Positions 1 through 10,699 of a DNA stretch of 64,000 nt are shown in pieces. Under the pieces are notes generated by a model. It searched no databases, had not been told where the DNA came from, and saw only the letters and a program-made list of their open reading frames with translations. The stretch comes from Eunapius fragilis. Its lineage: Eukaryota > Porifera > Demospongiae > Spongillida > Spongillidae. The DNA is taken from positions 18,783,111-18,847,110 of the forward strand of contig OY811971.1 in NCBI GenBank assembly GCA_963681505.1. Direction: 5' to 3'. The position numbers and the translations under genes are program-made. Numbering within the stretch: the first letter of the stretch is position 1; every line of letters begins with the position of its first letter.

Positions 1-325
1 TTTTTCACTATTGAATTCGTGGCATTCACCTGCCAGCAGCAAAGGGCTCCTGAATTGTTGAAGGAGTTAAATTCATTTATCACCTTAAACTGTATTCTCC
101 CACTTTCGTTGGATGTCCATTCAGATGTTATCTACACATACGGGACGGCTTTATATCCCATGAGTTCAATTTGAAATCAAAATTTTATACACAAGCACAT
201 ACATATACGTACTCAGACATAGGCTACTGATGTAAATAGTCGTCGATACATACACAGAAATACATAGATCTCGACATAGATTCATACACGCGCGCGTACA
301 TACACAGAAATACATAGATTCATAC

Positions 326-330
326 ACGCG

Positions 331-388
<58 letters not shown>

Positions 389-540
389 TTACAATCACAC
401 GAACGCGCGCGCTCACGGGCGTTGTGCGAATGGCTATGAATCCTTCCTCTTTTTTCCCTCTGCATGCATAGTTTGAGTCGTGTGTGTGTATGTGTGTGTG
501 AGCGCGCGCGCGCACACACACACGCACACGCACTCACACA
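326..540. repeat. Alternating purine-pyrimidine microsatellite cluster (CA/CG/TG)
   Basis: A (CG)n-(CA)n run lies at about 326-386. A second run at 481-533 goes TG repeats, then GCGCGCGCGC, then CA repeats, so it is nearly self-complementary. Long open frames across it are low-complexity Cys-Val or His-Thr translations and are not genes. Confidence 0.9.
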
Positions 541-719
541 CATAGGCCTACATGTAGACACACGCAATCACACATACAAACACACGCACGAACTCCAGAT
601 CTCGCGCGCGCACAAGAAGTGGATGAATACACGTATACTCTCACATGGTACAGTCAACGACTAATGTTGTAGACCTTGGTACACCTAGCGCTGAATAGGC
701 CCCATGACATCATTTGCAC

Positions 720-2390
720 TAGACAAATAACCTATTCAATAAGCCAACGTTCCAGTTATAATTAATTTGCATTTAGCCATGTATCTGTATCCATGGAAGC
801 TACATTAAAAACACTTAATAAGATGGCGCTAATTGTATCCTACTCATTGTGACCCAAAACAATTTAAAATTCAAATGGCCGAAATCTATACTAGGTAAAT
901 TTTTTAAAATATCTTTAAAAATAATAGAACTGCATGATCTCTTATTCTGGGGGCCCACAAAATCTGAATCTAAACTGGTGTAAGAATTATGAGCTGCAGA
1001 ATACCTTAATTAGGTGCAAAAAAGTTGATTTTCCATACATCTCTATGGAAAGTGCTGTTTTCACAAAAACTACAACAATTTTCTATACAAAGCGGTTGTT
1101 TTTTGTTCAGCTAAATCAAGATCGTACGTATCTGAAACAATATTGATAGCCACAAAAGTTGTACCCTATTACGTTATTAAATAGCAATCAAGATTATAAA
1201 ACGCCATTCATTTTCTATGGGAGTTATCCGGAAGTATACGCGAATGTACAAACCGCAACAATTGTCAATTCCCTTTGACCGCGCATTTCTGGATATGAAC
1301 TAATTGTATTTTGATAATAAAACAAAGGAGTTACATACACATAAACAGTAAATGTCTACAAGAACAGCTGGTATTAGCTCTAGTCTGGTTCAAATTCAAT
1401 CAGCCATTTTAATAGTGATGGACTTGGGCTGGTCACCAAAATCCTACAATTGATGCATAGATCAACTGCTGCAGGCTTTCCATCTCCTTGTTAAGGATGA
1501 GGATATCAGCAGGGTGCATTTACCCAAGCTGCTAGCTGCTTGGAGCTCTGCACCCAACAAACTTATGCACACTGGCAGAAATCAAAAGAGGTGGCTCGGA
1601 TTCTGTTGTAGCAAGGAACCACATCAGGGCCATTCACAGGAAGCCCTAACCAATACGTGCACTTTATGGCCACTTGAAACTCAGATGGATCTAGATGAAG
1701 GGTAAACCTTGGGGATCCTCATGTCAGATGGAAAAAGGCTGAGTAACTGTTCCCATTTCGCATTGGCATGGTTAATTGATCTGAAAGCCTAGTTGGGGAC
1801 CCAGTTCTGTATAATGGAAGGGGTGTGAGCAACTGCCTGCTTGGGTCCAGCAATGAAGCCATCATCAACGTACCACTAAGAAAATAAAAGGGATGGATGG
1901 CCAGGCCTAATCTAGGGTGCTGGCAGAAAAAACTACCTCAGTTTTGAAGGACCAAGCATAATAACAAAGGATCTCTATTTGTATTTTAGATTCAGGGTTA
2001 ATAGGCCCAATGAGTGTACTAGTGAAGATAACATCAAAAGAAAAAGAGACAAATTAAAGAAAAATGGTGGCAGCATTGATCCAGGAAAGCTTGTGGGAAC
2101 CAAGATTAAAAGCATTTCTCAAGCCTATATTCTGAGAGTAGTGAAGTCTATAGTGGACCAATGCTCACATAACTGCACAAGAGAATAGCTGACAGGGACT
2201 TGACTTGTAAAGGCACCTCAGCATAAAATTAAACTGTTGAACATGTGAGCCTGATGGCCCACATGGTGGGAATTAAATTAAACTAAACATAAACTGAGAC
2301 AACCAAGCCACTTTCTCCCGCCTGGCTTCCCACTACTTCCTGCCACAAATGCAAGTCTTTGGCATGGTAGACATACACGTATATCGTTAC
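720..2390. other. Intergenic, no recognisable gene
   Basis: AT-rich sequence. Short open frames exist (for example 1979-2188 plus strand) but none shows a domain, conserved motif or convincing exon structure. The stretch at 1380-1930 looks like decayed repeat DNA, but I cannot assign a family. Confidence 0.5.
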
Positions 2391-2392
2391 GT

Positions 2393-2414
2393 CCCCCCCC
2401 CCCCCCCCCCCCCC
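2393..2414. repeat. Poly-C tract (22 bp)
   Basis: Uninterrupted run of 22 C, followed by more C-rich sequence. It is one of several 14-30 bp G/C homopolymers in the window. Confidence 0.95.
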
Positions 2415-2856
2415 TCCCGCCCCCATACCAACTACGTATATACCCCCTTCCAACGACACATTAACTTGTTTCGTGACGTCCTCTAAGACCGTACATTGCT
2501 TAAGTGAATAAATACGCCGGGTTTCATTTAAATTTGCAGCTGTAATCAAGATTTTCTAGAAATAAATAAGCTTACATTTGTCTGAAAAGGTAAGAGGAAA
2601 CTGAACAATGCAGCTGCTTGGAACGGAGGTAAATTCTAACAATACAAGCTGTAAGCAATGTGAACTTTTGCGTACCATCTATTACGGCTATATGATTATG
2701 GAGATTGATGAAAAATGTTCACAGTGTTCACACGTAGTTATTTTCACTCTACTCGCACACAAGGATCTTCACGAACACAGTCACGCAACAATCGTCTTAG
2801 CTTTAAAAGACATTTCTTTAGACATTATGGCATGTACGTATATACCTTGTAACTAT

Positions 2857-2874
2857 GCGCATGCGCTGTATAAA
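2857..2874 (+). promoter_or_regulatory. Ferritin-1 core promoter: NRF1-like site and TATA box
   Basis: GCGCATGCGC at 2857-2866 matches the palindromic NRF-1 consensus, and TATAAA lies at 2869-2874. With the ATG at 2910, a start about 25-30 bp below the TATA would give a 5'UTR of only about 10-15 nt. The motifs are seen; the use of this TATA is inferred. Confidence 0.5.
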
Positions 2875-2909
2875 GCTTTGTCGATTACGAGAAGCAGCTG
2901 GCGGTAAGA

Positions 2910-3541
2910 ATGAGTCGATGTAGGCAGAACTATCACGAGGAGTGCGAAGCCAGAGTCAACAAGCAGATTAATCTGGAGCTGTACTCCTTCTACACCTATA
3001 CGTCCATGGTATATCCGCCTATTCGTCCCTCGCGCTCTATATAGCATGCTTCCTACGTTTACACAGGCCTTCTACTTCGAGCGTGACGACGTCGACCTTA
3101 AGGGATTCGCCAAGTTCTTCCGCGACTCCGCCAAGGAGGAGTTTGAACACGCTGAGAAGTTCATGAAGTACCAGACCGAGCGTGGAGGAAGGATCGTTCT
3201 CCAGGACATCAAGAGACCTGACAAGGACGAGTGGGGCACTGGTCTTGACGCCATGGAGACCGCCCTGGCTCTGGAGAAGACCGTGAACCAGGCACTTTTG
3301 GATCTTCAAAAGATATCTGATATGCACGGAGACTACCACGTAAAGTACATGTACATTTTAGGTGCTTGTTGTGAACGTGCTGGCCATGGGTTCGTTTCAG
3401 ATGTCCGATTTCATCGAAGAGGAGTTCCTGGGCGAGCAGGTGGAGTCTATAAGAAAGCTCGCAGGGCACGTAGCCAATCTGAAGCGCGTTGGTCCTGGGA
3501 ACGGTGAGTACCTGTTTGATCGCGAGACGCTGAGCCATTGA
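2910..3541 (+). CDS. Ferritin, H-type subunit (copy 1)
   Basis: Iron-storage ferritin subunit, predicted cytosolic because it has no signal peptide. Three exons: 2910-3008, 3067-3339 and 3401-3541, joined by GT-AG introns of 58 and 61 bp, giving 170 aa. It begins [13 protein letters not shown]. The first helix has [12 protein letters not shown]; exon 2 starts [11 protein letters not shown] and holds the EEFEHAEK segment with ferroxidase Glu and His ligands; [10 protein letters not shown] supplies the later Glu. Exon 3 has the [11 protein letters not shown] segment and the loop [13 protein letters not shown]. The length and the ferroxidase set indicate an H-type (catalytic) chain that would assemble into the 24-mer shell. 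The start is the only ATG in frame with the ferritin N terminus. A second, intact ferritin gene lies 3.3 kb downstream with identical exon sizes. Unlike that copy, no IRE hairpin is seen close to this ATG. Exon GC is clearly higher than in the flanks. Confidence 0.95.
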
Positions 3542-4368
3542 AGCACCGAAAGATATAGGACTTCAGACTCGTAGAACATGTGTTGAAGCTGTATTATCTC
3601 TGGTTGAAGTTTTAGTGCGTTAATTTACACGGTGACATGATAATGAGCGTTGGAATGTATCAAAGGATTCCCTTTAGTTAAGGACTGTGACGACGTCACG
3701 CCAGGAAATAGCATTATTATTTTAAATAACGTTGTGAAATAGACAATGAATACAAAAGTAAAGGGAATTACCGTCCTAAAGGTTTGCTACCCCTCACGGT
3801 CCGAAGCTCTTAAAAACCACGCCCACGAGTGCAGCCAATCGATCGGTTTTCCTGATTCATAACTTAAGTTTCAGGTTTTATACAAATGCATTAATCCCTG
3901 TGACGAGTGATCTTTTGTCGATAGTACAAAGGCTGCTTCAAGACATGTACACAGTCACTGTTGATATTAAGCAACATTACAAATGAATACAACAAGCACA
4001 CTCTATATAGCTATAAAACTGAGTTCCATTTTAAGTGAAGCAGCATTGCCCCCTGAAATGCCTCAGCAAGCTTCTACGGCAGGGAGGAAGGAAAATGATC
4101 TCTCCAGTTTTATCAGAAAGGTTATGACATAGCTAACTCCTATAAGAACGATATAGGGTACAAAGACCTCTGATACTGGAATCCAGGCACAAGTAATGCA
4201 TGGAAAAAATGGTTGAAGGTGATCTGAGGGATGCATTTCATTCAAAGTTGCAGATTGCCAAGAACAACCTAAAGAATAATTGTACGCCTCGCTCTGATTA
4301 AGTTGGGCAGGTGCAATATAATGGACCAGTTGCGGAAAGAATGTACTGAGCTGAGCTGGTCATAAATC
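3542..4368. other. Ferritin-1 3' flank, no gene seen
   Basis: AT-rich spacer downstream of the ferritin stop. I see no open frame with recognisable content. Confidence 0.5.
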
Positions 4369-4460
4369 GTGACGTCACGACTGGTTGCCAAATCTTGTTT
4401 TGTTGCGTTCTTAAAAAGCAAGCGTACTAAGCGGTGGTACGGACAGTTACGGACAGTGAA

Positions 4461-4690
4461 ATGCCTGGGCATCGATGTACGGTGTGTGGGAATACCAAGG
4501 CCACAGACCCGAGCGTCTCTTTCCATAGAATTCCCAAGTATCTTATTTACATAGACAGAAGCTCTTCAACTTCCCCGAGTGTGCTCAAGGCATTTTCGAA
4601 ATGGGGATCCCCGTAATTCTCCAAGCCAGTTTTTAGGTAAGAATTTGGCTTCTCCCATCAAACAAGACTCAAGAGCAAAGAGAGCTAAGA
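4461..4690 (+). pseudogene. THAP zinc-finger domain fragment, frameshifted
   Basis: From the ATG at 4461 the frame reads MPGHRCTVCGN, then VSFHRIPK, matching the C-x2-C start and SFHRIPK block of a THAP (C2CH) DNA-binding domain. About 45 bp on, a different frame at 4579-4690 reads VCSRHFRNGDP, then FLGKNLASP, matching the C-x2-H half of the same domain. The Trp-containing middle is missing and the two halves are out of frame without a GT-AG intron between them, so this is probably a deleted relic. It runs directly into a minus-strand retrotransposon fragment at about 4690. An unrecognised tiny intron is the alternative. Confidence 0.55.
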
Positions 4691-5285
4691 ACAGAGAAGT
4701 CCAAATTTGCTCTCACAATGGCCAAAGTGAGTCCTCCAAATATTTCACTACACACGAGCGACTTGGGACGTCCCTGACTAGTGGACAAACGGGTGGCAAG
4801 TCTTGACAGTGCTTGAATGGCCTCAGTACCCCAACTTAACATCCGTATGCTTCTACTACAAGGGGGATACAAACCCAGCCTAGTTCCCTGCACCTTTCGT
4901 CATTTACACTATAAATGCTTGCGGATCTGGGCATGCAAGGCAGCTGGACCTGCTGTCATGCACACTCACTTTTGTGCGTTTAGCGTTGATGTGACAGACA
5001 GGTCAAATGCTGCTGGCTTACCCGGCAGGAACCCAGTTATGAACAAGAACATCAGCTGGATGAGTATGTTCCTTAGACCACCCACCCATCTCTATAGTTG
5101 TGTAGCAAGACATGCATGCTCGCTCGATGACAAAAATCATTGAAGATGTCTCTCAACCTGTTATGATGAGAGACAACATCACCCCCCAACTTGCAACACA
5201 GTGCATGATGGCCATAAGCATCCAAGTCAGCATTACATTGAGAGCAATTAACTTTGACCTTGACCAACTGGGATTCCGAGCCACC
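4690..5285 (-). mobile_element. Non-LTR retrotransposon 3' relic (restriction-like endonuclease, family B)
   Basis: Reading the minus strand from 5267, one frame gives a zinc-binding block with CSQCNADLDAYGHHALCC followed by GGDVVSHHNRLRD. This is the Cys/His block that precedes the C-terminal nuclease in RT proteins. After a frameshift come GKPAAFDLSVTSTLN (nuclease core with Asp), then VEAYGCWGTEA, LSRLATRLS and LTLAIVRAN, the C-terminal end of the same protein type. Several stops and frame changes show decay. The same C-terminal block recurs at 47.2-47.4 and 50.5-50.7 kb. Most of the RT domain is absent, consistent with 5' truncation. Confidence 0.75.
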
Positions 5286-5370
5286 ATTTTATCGTTAGTA
5301 AAATAATATATGCATGCATACAATATATACCAGATGTAACTTGTGGTATAGAAGGAGCTATATATACGTC

Positions 5371-5720
5371 CTAAAAGTTAGTATCCGTGACTTGCCAACC
5401 AGTAAGAGGAGGGGGTGGGTATGATGGCATCAGCACCTGCTCACCAGCTTCTTTCAAGCATAAATCTTCCTGTGCATGAGTAAACGAGCCATCAACATCC
5501 ACAATCTTCACCTGCTCCTGCTCAGTAAGGAGAACTTTTAAGAAGAGTAAAGAATTAAACTTATCATTAAAATTTGCATCGCAAACCTATCCAAGATCTG
5601 CTGCTTTTTCCGAAGAGTGGGAGCTTCTACGTCTCTACACAACAGCCACCGCCGTAAGGCAGATATGGTCTGTTTTGTTGTAGGGTTTTGAATGTTTGGC
5701 TCCGGGAATATCGTCCTCAT
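5371..5720 (-). CDS. Small SAP-like protein candidate, two exons, possibly broken
   Basis: The upstream exon (about 5589-5720) starts MRTIFPEPNIQNP and contains SALRRWLLCRDVEAPTLRK, a pattern like the SAP-type helix pair (short hydrophobic helix, loop, TLRKxxL). The downstream exon (5371-5534) follows a TTAAAAG acceptor and reads LLTEQEQVKIVDV, then PPPPLTGWQVTDTNF and a stop. Both frames look like real coding sequence. However, splicing the visible donor (GTTTGCG at about 5588) to this acceptor breaks the frame, so there is either a different junction or a frameshift. Function unknown; the SAP-like reading is tentative. SAP-like motifs of this kind often accompany transposon-derived DNA-binding proteins. 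Confidence 0.35.
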
Positions 5721-6660
5721 GTTCAGTTAGAGTAAACTCACACGCAGCGCTGCTCGATCGTGCTCATTTCCAATTGCAATACAACATGCCACATAAAACA
5801 CTATAACGTATCTCTGCAACCACTCAATCTTATGTCACGCTACAAACGGTGCATTACACGTGGATGGCTGTTCAGCTCATATAAGTTCTTATAATAAGAG
5901 CGCGTTAGATAGAAAGCGCAGGAATTCGCAACACGATAGTACTTCCATAGACATCACGTTGTCATAACAGCCACCAGCCGTGACGTCACGTTTAATTTAC
6001 GCTAATTAAATTCCTACGCGCAACTGGTCCATTGGTATTTTGGCCGGAGCACCCCCCCCCCCCTCCCCCCCCCTCCCCCCCTCCACGATCCGGCACCCGT
6101 GACGTGAAATAAATTAGGGATGCTACCAGTGGTCATGTGTTCTGACGCGTTCAGAAATTCCAAACTATGTTTTAATGTATTCAGTCGGACTATATATATA
6201 TATATATGCGTAGTCTGGGGCAGGCAAATGCACAACCTATACGCCAGACTACGTATAGCCGGTGAGAGCAACCTCGATGGCGGCGCGCGTCTTACCAACA
6301 CGTGAAAACCAAAGGATTCTGCCATAAACAGCGGTCATATTCATAGTGCCGGACTTAATTACACCACGTATGAGATTCCAGACACAGAGAAGCAGACAAA
6401 TAAAGACATTGCCCTTCAGGAAACAGTGACGTACGTTAGGGGCGTCTCCAAACTATTTTGTATAAGTCATCTTGACGTTGAGGGGAGGGGGGGGGGGGGG
6501 GGTAAATCGTAGTGAATTTAAAAAACCATTTCCACCATCATTTTCGACAATATCAATGACGTTATGAGGGGGGGGGGGGGGGTGGCGTGATATGACATCA
6601 TGTGTGCAGCACGATAAGTGTATTTTGATAAATTATCGGAATATAGTTTCGCCCACCTCT
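5721..6660. other. Intergenic with G/C homopolymer tracts
   Basis: C-rich tracts at 6051-6081 (interrupted by T) and G tracts at about 6487-6502 and 6569-6582. There are also a TA run at about 6190-6207 and scattered cis-element-like TGACGTCA sequences (for example 5981-5988). No gene recognised. Confidence 0.6.
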
Positions 6661-6665
6661 ACTAT

Positions 6666-6716
6666 TACGCATGCGCACTAGGCATCCAATCATTCTCGAC
6701 TTCCGCCTAGTATAAT
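6666..6716 (+). promoter_or_regulatory. Ferritin-2 promoter: NRF1-like site and TATA-like box
   Basis: TACGCATGCGCA at 6666-6677 resembles the NRF-1 site, as in ferritin copy 1. A CCAAT lies at 6686-6690 and TATAAT at 6711-6716. A start about 30 bp on (near 6740) would place the IRE next to the cap, where IREs work. The motifs are seen; their use is inferred. Confidence 0.45.
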
Positions 6717-6742
6717 ATGCATTCTCTCGAACAATTCATCAC

Positions 6743-6774
6743 TTGTCTAGCTGTGGCAGTGACTACACGGACAA
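6743..6774 (+). promoter_or_regulatory. Iron-responsive element (IRE) in ferritin-2 5'UTR
   Basis: The loop CAGTGA (6757-6762) is closed by five pairs, TGTGG (6752-6756) with CTACA (6763-6767), including one G-U. An unpaired C at 6751 sits five nt before the loop, exactly the IRE consensus. Below the bulge, TTGTC (6743-6747) pairs with GACAA (6770-6774). In metazoans this hairpin binds IRP and blocks ferritin translation when iron is low. It lies about 50 nt before the ATG. Confidence 0.9.
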
Positions 6775-6823
6775 TTCTGTTGTTACCCTTCAGTTTAATC
6801 ACTTCTAAGCGTAAAGTTTAAAA

Positions 6824-7456
6824 ATGAGCCGCTGCAGACAGAACTACGACGCGGAATGCGAGGCTGGCATCAACAAGCAGATCAACATGGAGCTATACGC
6901 CATGTACACCTATACCTCCATGGTGGGTTTGTTGTTTTAGCGCGGGAATAGGCATACGCTTATCCTCTTTTCCTTAACAGGCCTTCTACTTCGAGCGTGA
7001 CGACATAGACCTTAAGGGATTCGCCAAGTTCTTCCGCGAATCCGCAAAGGAAGAGTTTGAACACTCACAGAAGCTCATGAAGTACCAGACCGAGCGTGGA
7101 GGAAGGATCGTTCTCCAGGACATCAAGAGACCTGACAAGGACGAGTGGGGCACTGGTCTTGACGCCATGGAGACCGCCCTGGCTCTGGAGAAGACCGTGA
7201 ACCAGGCTCTCCTGGACCTCCACAAGGTCTCCGACAAGCACAACGATTACCACGTAAGTACTCCGGCAGCGTCCCGTGGGAGTGTTGTTCATAAAATTCC
7301 CGTTCACACCCAAAGATGTCCGACTTCATTGAGGCCGAGTTCCTCGGTGAGCAGGTGGAGTCCATCAAGAAGATCGCTGGCTACATCACCAACCTGAAGC
7401 GCGTGGGACCTGGTCACGGTGAATACCACTTCGACCATGAGACCCTCGGCAACTAA
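6824..7456 (+). CDS. Ferritin, H-type subunit (copy 2, IRE-controlled)
   Basis: Three exons (6824-6922, 6981-7253 and 7316-7456) of exactly the same sizes as copy 1, with introns of 58 and 62 bp, encode 170 aa. The protein starts [15 protein letters not shown]. It carries the first-helix Glu in [21 protein letters not shown] with the ferroxidase Glu and His, and ends [12 protein letters not shown]. All expected H-chain iron ligands appear present and there is no signal peptide, so a cytosolic shell subunit is expected. An IRE hairpin precedes it. Over 133 bp of exon 2 (7075-7207) it is identical to copy 1 (3161-3293), while both sides differ, which suggests gene conversion. ATAAAA at about 7550 could serve as polyadenylation signal. 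Confidence 0.96.
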
Positions 7457-7992
7457 GGCGCGACGGGGCGTGACAGGCAGCCGCTAGACCGTGTAGTCGC
7501 ATTGCTTTGGTTTCCTGTTCTGTTGCTGATCTCATTGTGTAAACACATCCATAAAAGGGCACGTTGCGAGTGTTGTGGTATTTTGTCTCGCTCGCGTGAC
7601 TCTTGGCTCTGTAACCGATATTAATAACACCTGGGGCTGGATGGTGTGACGTAGGCTAATTTCGATAAATTAATTAGTCTAAGTCAATGTACATTGCTGA
7701 GAGTTGTGGGTGTGGGGACAAGATTAGCGATATAGGTAGGCTAGGTGCGGGTGTATTTTGAGAGCACCAAACGTGTTTACAGTCTGGGCAAAACCCTAAC
7801 CCTCAAATTGAACCTACCTTTCGCCTCTCACGTCGCTCAAATTAATATACAAATTAAACGTCTGGGATAAGAAGCATCGCTTAGTTTACTATATTCCGTT
7901 TTAATACAATAACACATGCAGAATTAATTGCATAATGCAGACAATGTAGCATTTACATGTATATAGAGGATACACCAGTACATGTAGTATAA
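7457..7992. other. Ferritin-2 3' flank, no gene seen
   Basis: 3' untranslated and intergenic DNA between the plus-strand ferritin stop and the minus-strand kinase gene end (convergent arrangement). No recognisable feature. Confidence 0.5.
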
Positions 7993-9290
7993 CTAAACGT
8001 GTGTTGTGCCGGGTGTGCGCTTCCAATCATCATACACGCCGCCTTTCAGCTCACTTAGATCTGTTATTCCATCACCACGAAAATTCTTTCCACACAATAA
8101 TTCAATCACTGGTATAACTAATTTCTGAAGAAGACACATGTAATACCAACTGTGGGGCTATATGGGTGTTGTACCTGCATATGATCTGCTTCGTTCCACA
8201 CTAACATTTCGAATAGTTCCTTTATAGTCTATGAAAAAATAATTTTCTTACAAAATCATACAAAACGCTGTTCACATATAATTGCAAGATTTCAGGTTGA
8301 ATTTGCAACTATGTTTTAACTATACCTCAGCATGGCCATCCAAAGCATCGGAAATTGTTCCAGTTTTAAGCTAGAATAAAGCAGGTATCACGTTTATTTT
8401 AATTTATTTCGAAAGTGTTCAACTCACATTAGGTAGGTCAGGCAGTTCTCCATTTTGTTCAAAATAGGTAAGTTGAATAAGAATACATCCAAGGCACACT
8501 ATGTCAAGCTTCTTGTATTGCATTGTATGATGATCATGTCTAGCTAAAATAGCATTTTTTAGATTAGATAAGATAGACTCAGTTATAAATTTATTACCTA
8601 TTACTGCCTTTGTAAATCCTCCAATTTTTAACTCATATGCTTTAGTTACCGCTGATACTGCAAAAATGCTTTGAAGACTGAGGTCTTGATGAAACACGCC
8701 ACAACGATGTATTTGTTGTAAAATTGTAAGTAGCTGAAAACACAGGCTATGATGTAGTTCTGTTTAGTAATATTTCAAACCTCATCAAAGATTGTACGAA
8801 TATTAACTTGATCCTTATTCATCGGAAGCCACTTGATTAGATTGCCTCCATCACAGTAATCCATCACTATGTATATTAATTTGTCCAAATTTCTTATGAC
8901 AATAGGAATGATGTGATTATACCATGCAATATTGTTTGCTGGCACTAGAATACCTTTCTGGAAGAAGAGTCCATGGAAATGTTTCTCTCCAATATGATGG
9001 TGGATCTTCTTCCCATTGACGTATATATCGAACAACACCAATTAAATCTTTCAATAAACTCAAGGCTTCTATTTCACTCAGGACTAAACTGATCATGATG
9101 ACATTGCAATGAATGTGAAATTGTTTTTTATTGTTAGCAAATAACAATACTTACGATTCAGGCATGATTTTAATTGCATAATTCGTGTGATCGCGATGAG
9201 GGCCCTTACTTTTTGCCCTTATTACAACTGCAGCATCCCCCTTACTGGATTCCTCTTCTGAGAATGTGTATTCGTGCTCCAATTTTGTAA
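7993..9290 (-). CDS. NEK-like protein kinase fold, predicted pseudokinase
   Basis: Minus-strand exons with clean GT-AG sites: 9155-9290, a middle region of about 8781-9090, then 8428-8733, 8326-8370, 8175-8228 and 7993-8124 (stop at 7993-7995). The first exon carries the beta3 lysine in NYAIKIMPES. The middle region has SEIEALSLLKD (alpha-C-like) and YIVMDYCDGGNL (hinge). The 102-codon exon has QQIHRCGVFHQDLSLQSIF, aligning with the NEK catalytic loop (HRDIKSQNIF), and LKIGGF where LGDFG is expected. The loop Arg and the Mg-binding Asn and Asp are therefore changed while the Lys remains, predicting a pseudokinase. The frame changes within 8917-9041, so either an exon junction is unresolved or there is a frameshift. 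The start codon and any upstream exon were not found. Confidence 0.6.
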
Positions 9291-9429
9291 CTATAAATGA
9301 CAATTTGGGAGTGAAAATAAAGTTATTTTAAACTCTCCATTTGAATCGCCATAACGTATAAATGGTTAAAGCTACCGACATACTTTTTGTAGCGAATTCT
9401 ATTTACCAGTAACGACACCCTTTCTCTAT

Positions 9430-10070
9430 GGCACACTTGATTTCTGTTCCTTAGGTCCTCTTCGTATGGTACATACAAGGGGCGTTATCCCTATGGGTTC
9501 AAAATGTAATTCCCTTCTGCAGGAAAGTCCCAATCGCATTAAAAGTCTGTACATACGTAGGAAAGTCCATTCGCTATTGATTTGTCGTTAATTATTGCCC
9601 TGATCGTTGCCAAAAGTACGCCAGCTCGATTTGCACCTGTTATTTACGTACCCGCCTCCTATACATTTGATAGGACACATCATTGGCGGGAATCAAGCGG
9701 GAAAATGTGCATGTACTTTCACAGCTATATATAAGAAACGGATAGAGTAAAAATTTACTAACAGGTCAAATCAATATCTTATACCACAGAAAAAAAAGCG
9801 AAAAAGCGTCGAATCATTTAGAAATCATTGCGCAATTGAACAGAGAATCACACAAAAAAGTGTGATTTTTCATGGTTTTCTATTGTATCACACAAAGATT
9901 TCCAAATTATTCGACGCTTTTTTCCCCCTGTGTATGTATATACCGATTTTGATCAAGCGATTGGGACTCTCCTCCAGAAGGATACTTAAGTTTTGAAAGG
10001 GATAACGCCCTTTATATGTACTGTATAAGAGGACCTAAGAGACAGACCTAAGAGACAGAAATAAAATTTA
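9430..10070. mobile_element. Foldback/MITE-like element, about 0.6 kb
   Basis: Left end 9447-9540 and right end 9960-10041 are imperfect inverted copies of about 90 bp. Both contain TTAGGTCCTCTT, the block GGGCGTTATCCCT and AGTCCCAATCGC. An inner inverted pair (AAGCGTCGAAT near 9805, ATTCGACGCTT near 9909) surrounds a hairpin with TCACACAAAAAAGTGTGA. No coding sequence. Outer ends carry TTTCTGT on one side and repeated AGACAGA on the other. Confidence 0.7.
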
Positions 10071-10699
10071 TACGCAGAATATATGCAATAGAAGAATGGT
10101 GTGGTAGAATGTGCTGCCGATAGTAAGTTGGTAACGTGATTCGTTTGATAGTTATAACAATTCAAATGGAATTGTCCCATTTTAGACATGTGACATAGTT
10201 GTGTGCATTATCTACGTATATGTGATTGTGACTTCCATATGACATAGATAAAAAATCCTTTCTTCTTATTTGACCAATTACTCAAGGAATTAGACATCAT
10301 AATTGTCAATCAACGCTGTATTAAACCAGCGGAACTTGAAGCACATGATATGAGCTTGCATCAGTTCGTTTTTCTGCAATTATGTCAGTTTCATTAATGA
10401 CAATCACAGTTGACAACACCTTCCTTTGAGAAGCTTTTCATCTGTCAAAGAGGTTTTATCTGTTATTCTGTCTTGGAATCTAAACCTGTATTACAACAAT
10501 GAAAATGTTTTATTCTAATTTGGACAAGAAGAGGCCACAATTCGCCTGGCAACTGGCTCCACCCCACAGACCATAGCGCAACCATCAAATAACCATTCTG
10601 TTACAAAAATAAATCACTTTGAGTAATTAAATTATCTTTGTTGTTCAGCAAGTGGTACTGGCAAACGACGATGATAGTACGTTGATTTATTAAACTTTA

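Noticed and set aside
166..664. Long open frames over the CA/CG repeats
   Set aside because: They are pure low-complexity translations of alternating dinucleotides on both strands.
2715..2735. CAGTGT loop upstream of ferritin 1 as a second IRE
   Set aside because: The five flanking bases do not pair and there is no correctly placed bulged C. It also lies above the likely TATA box.
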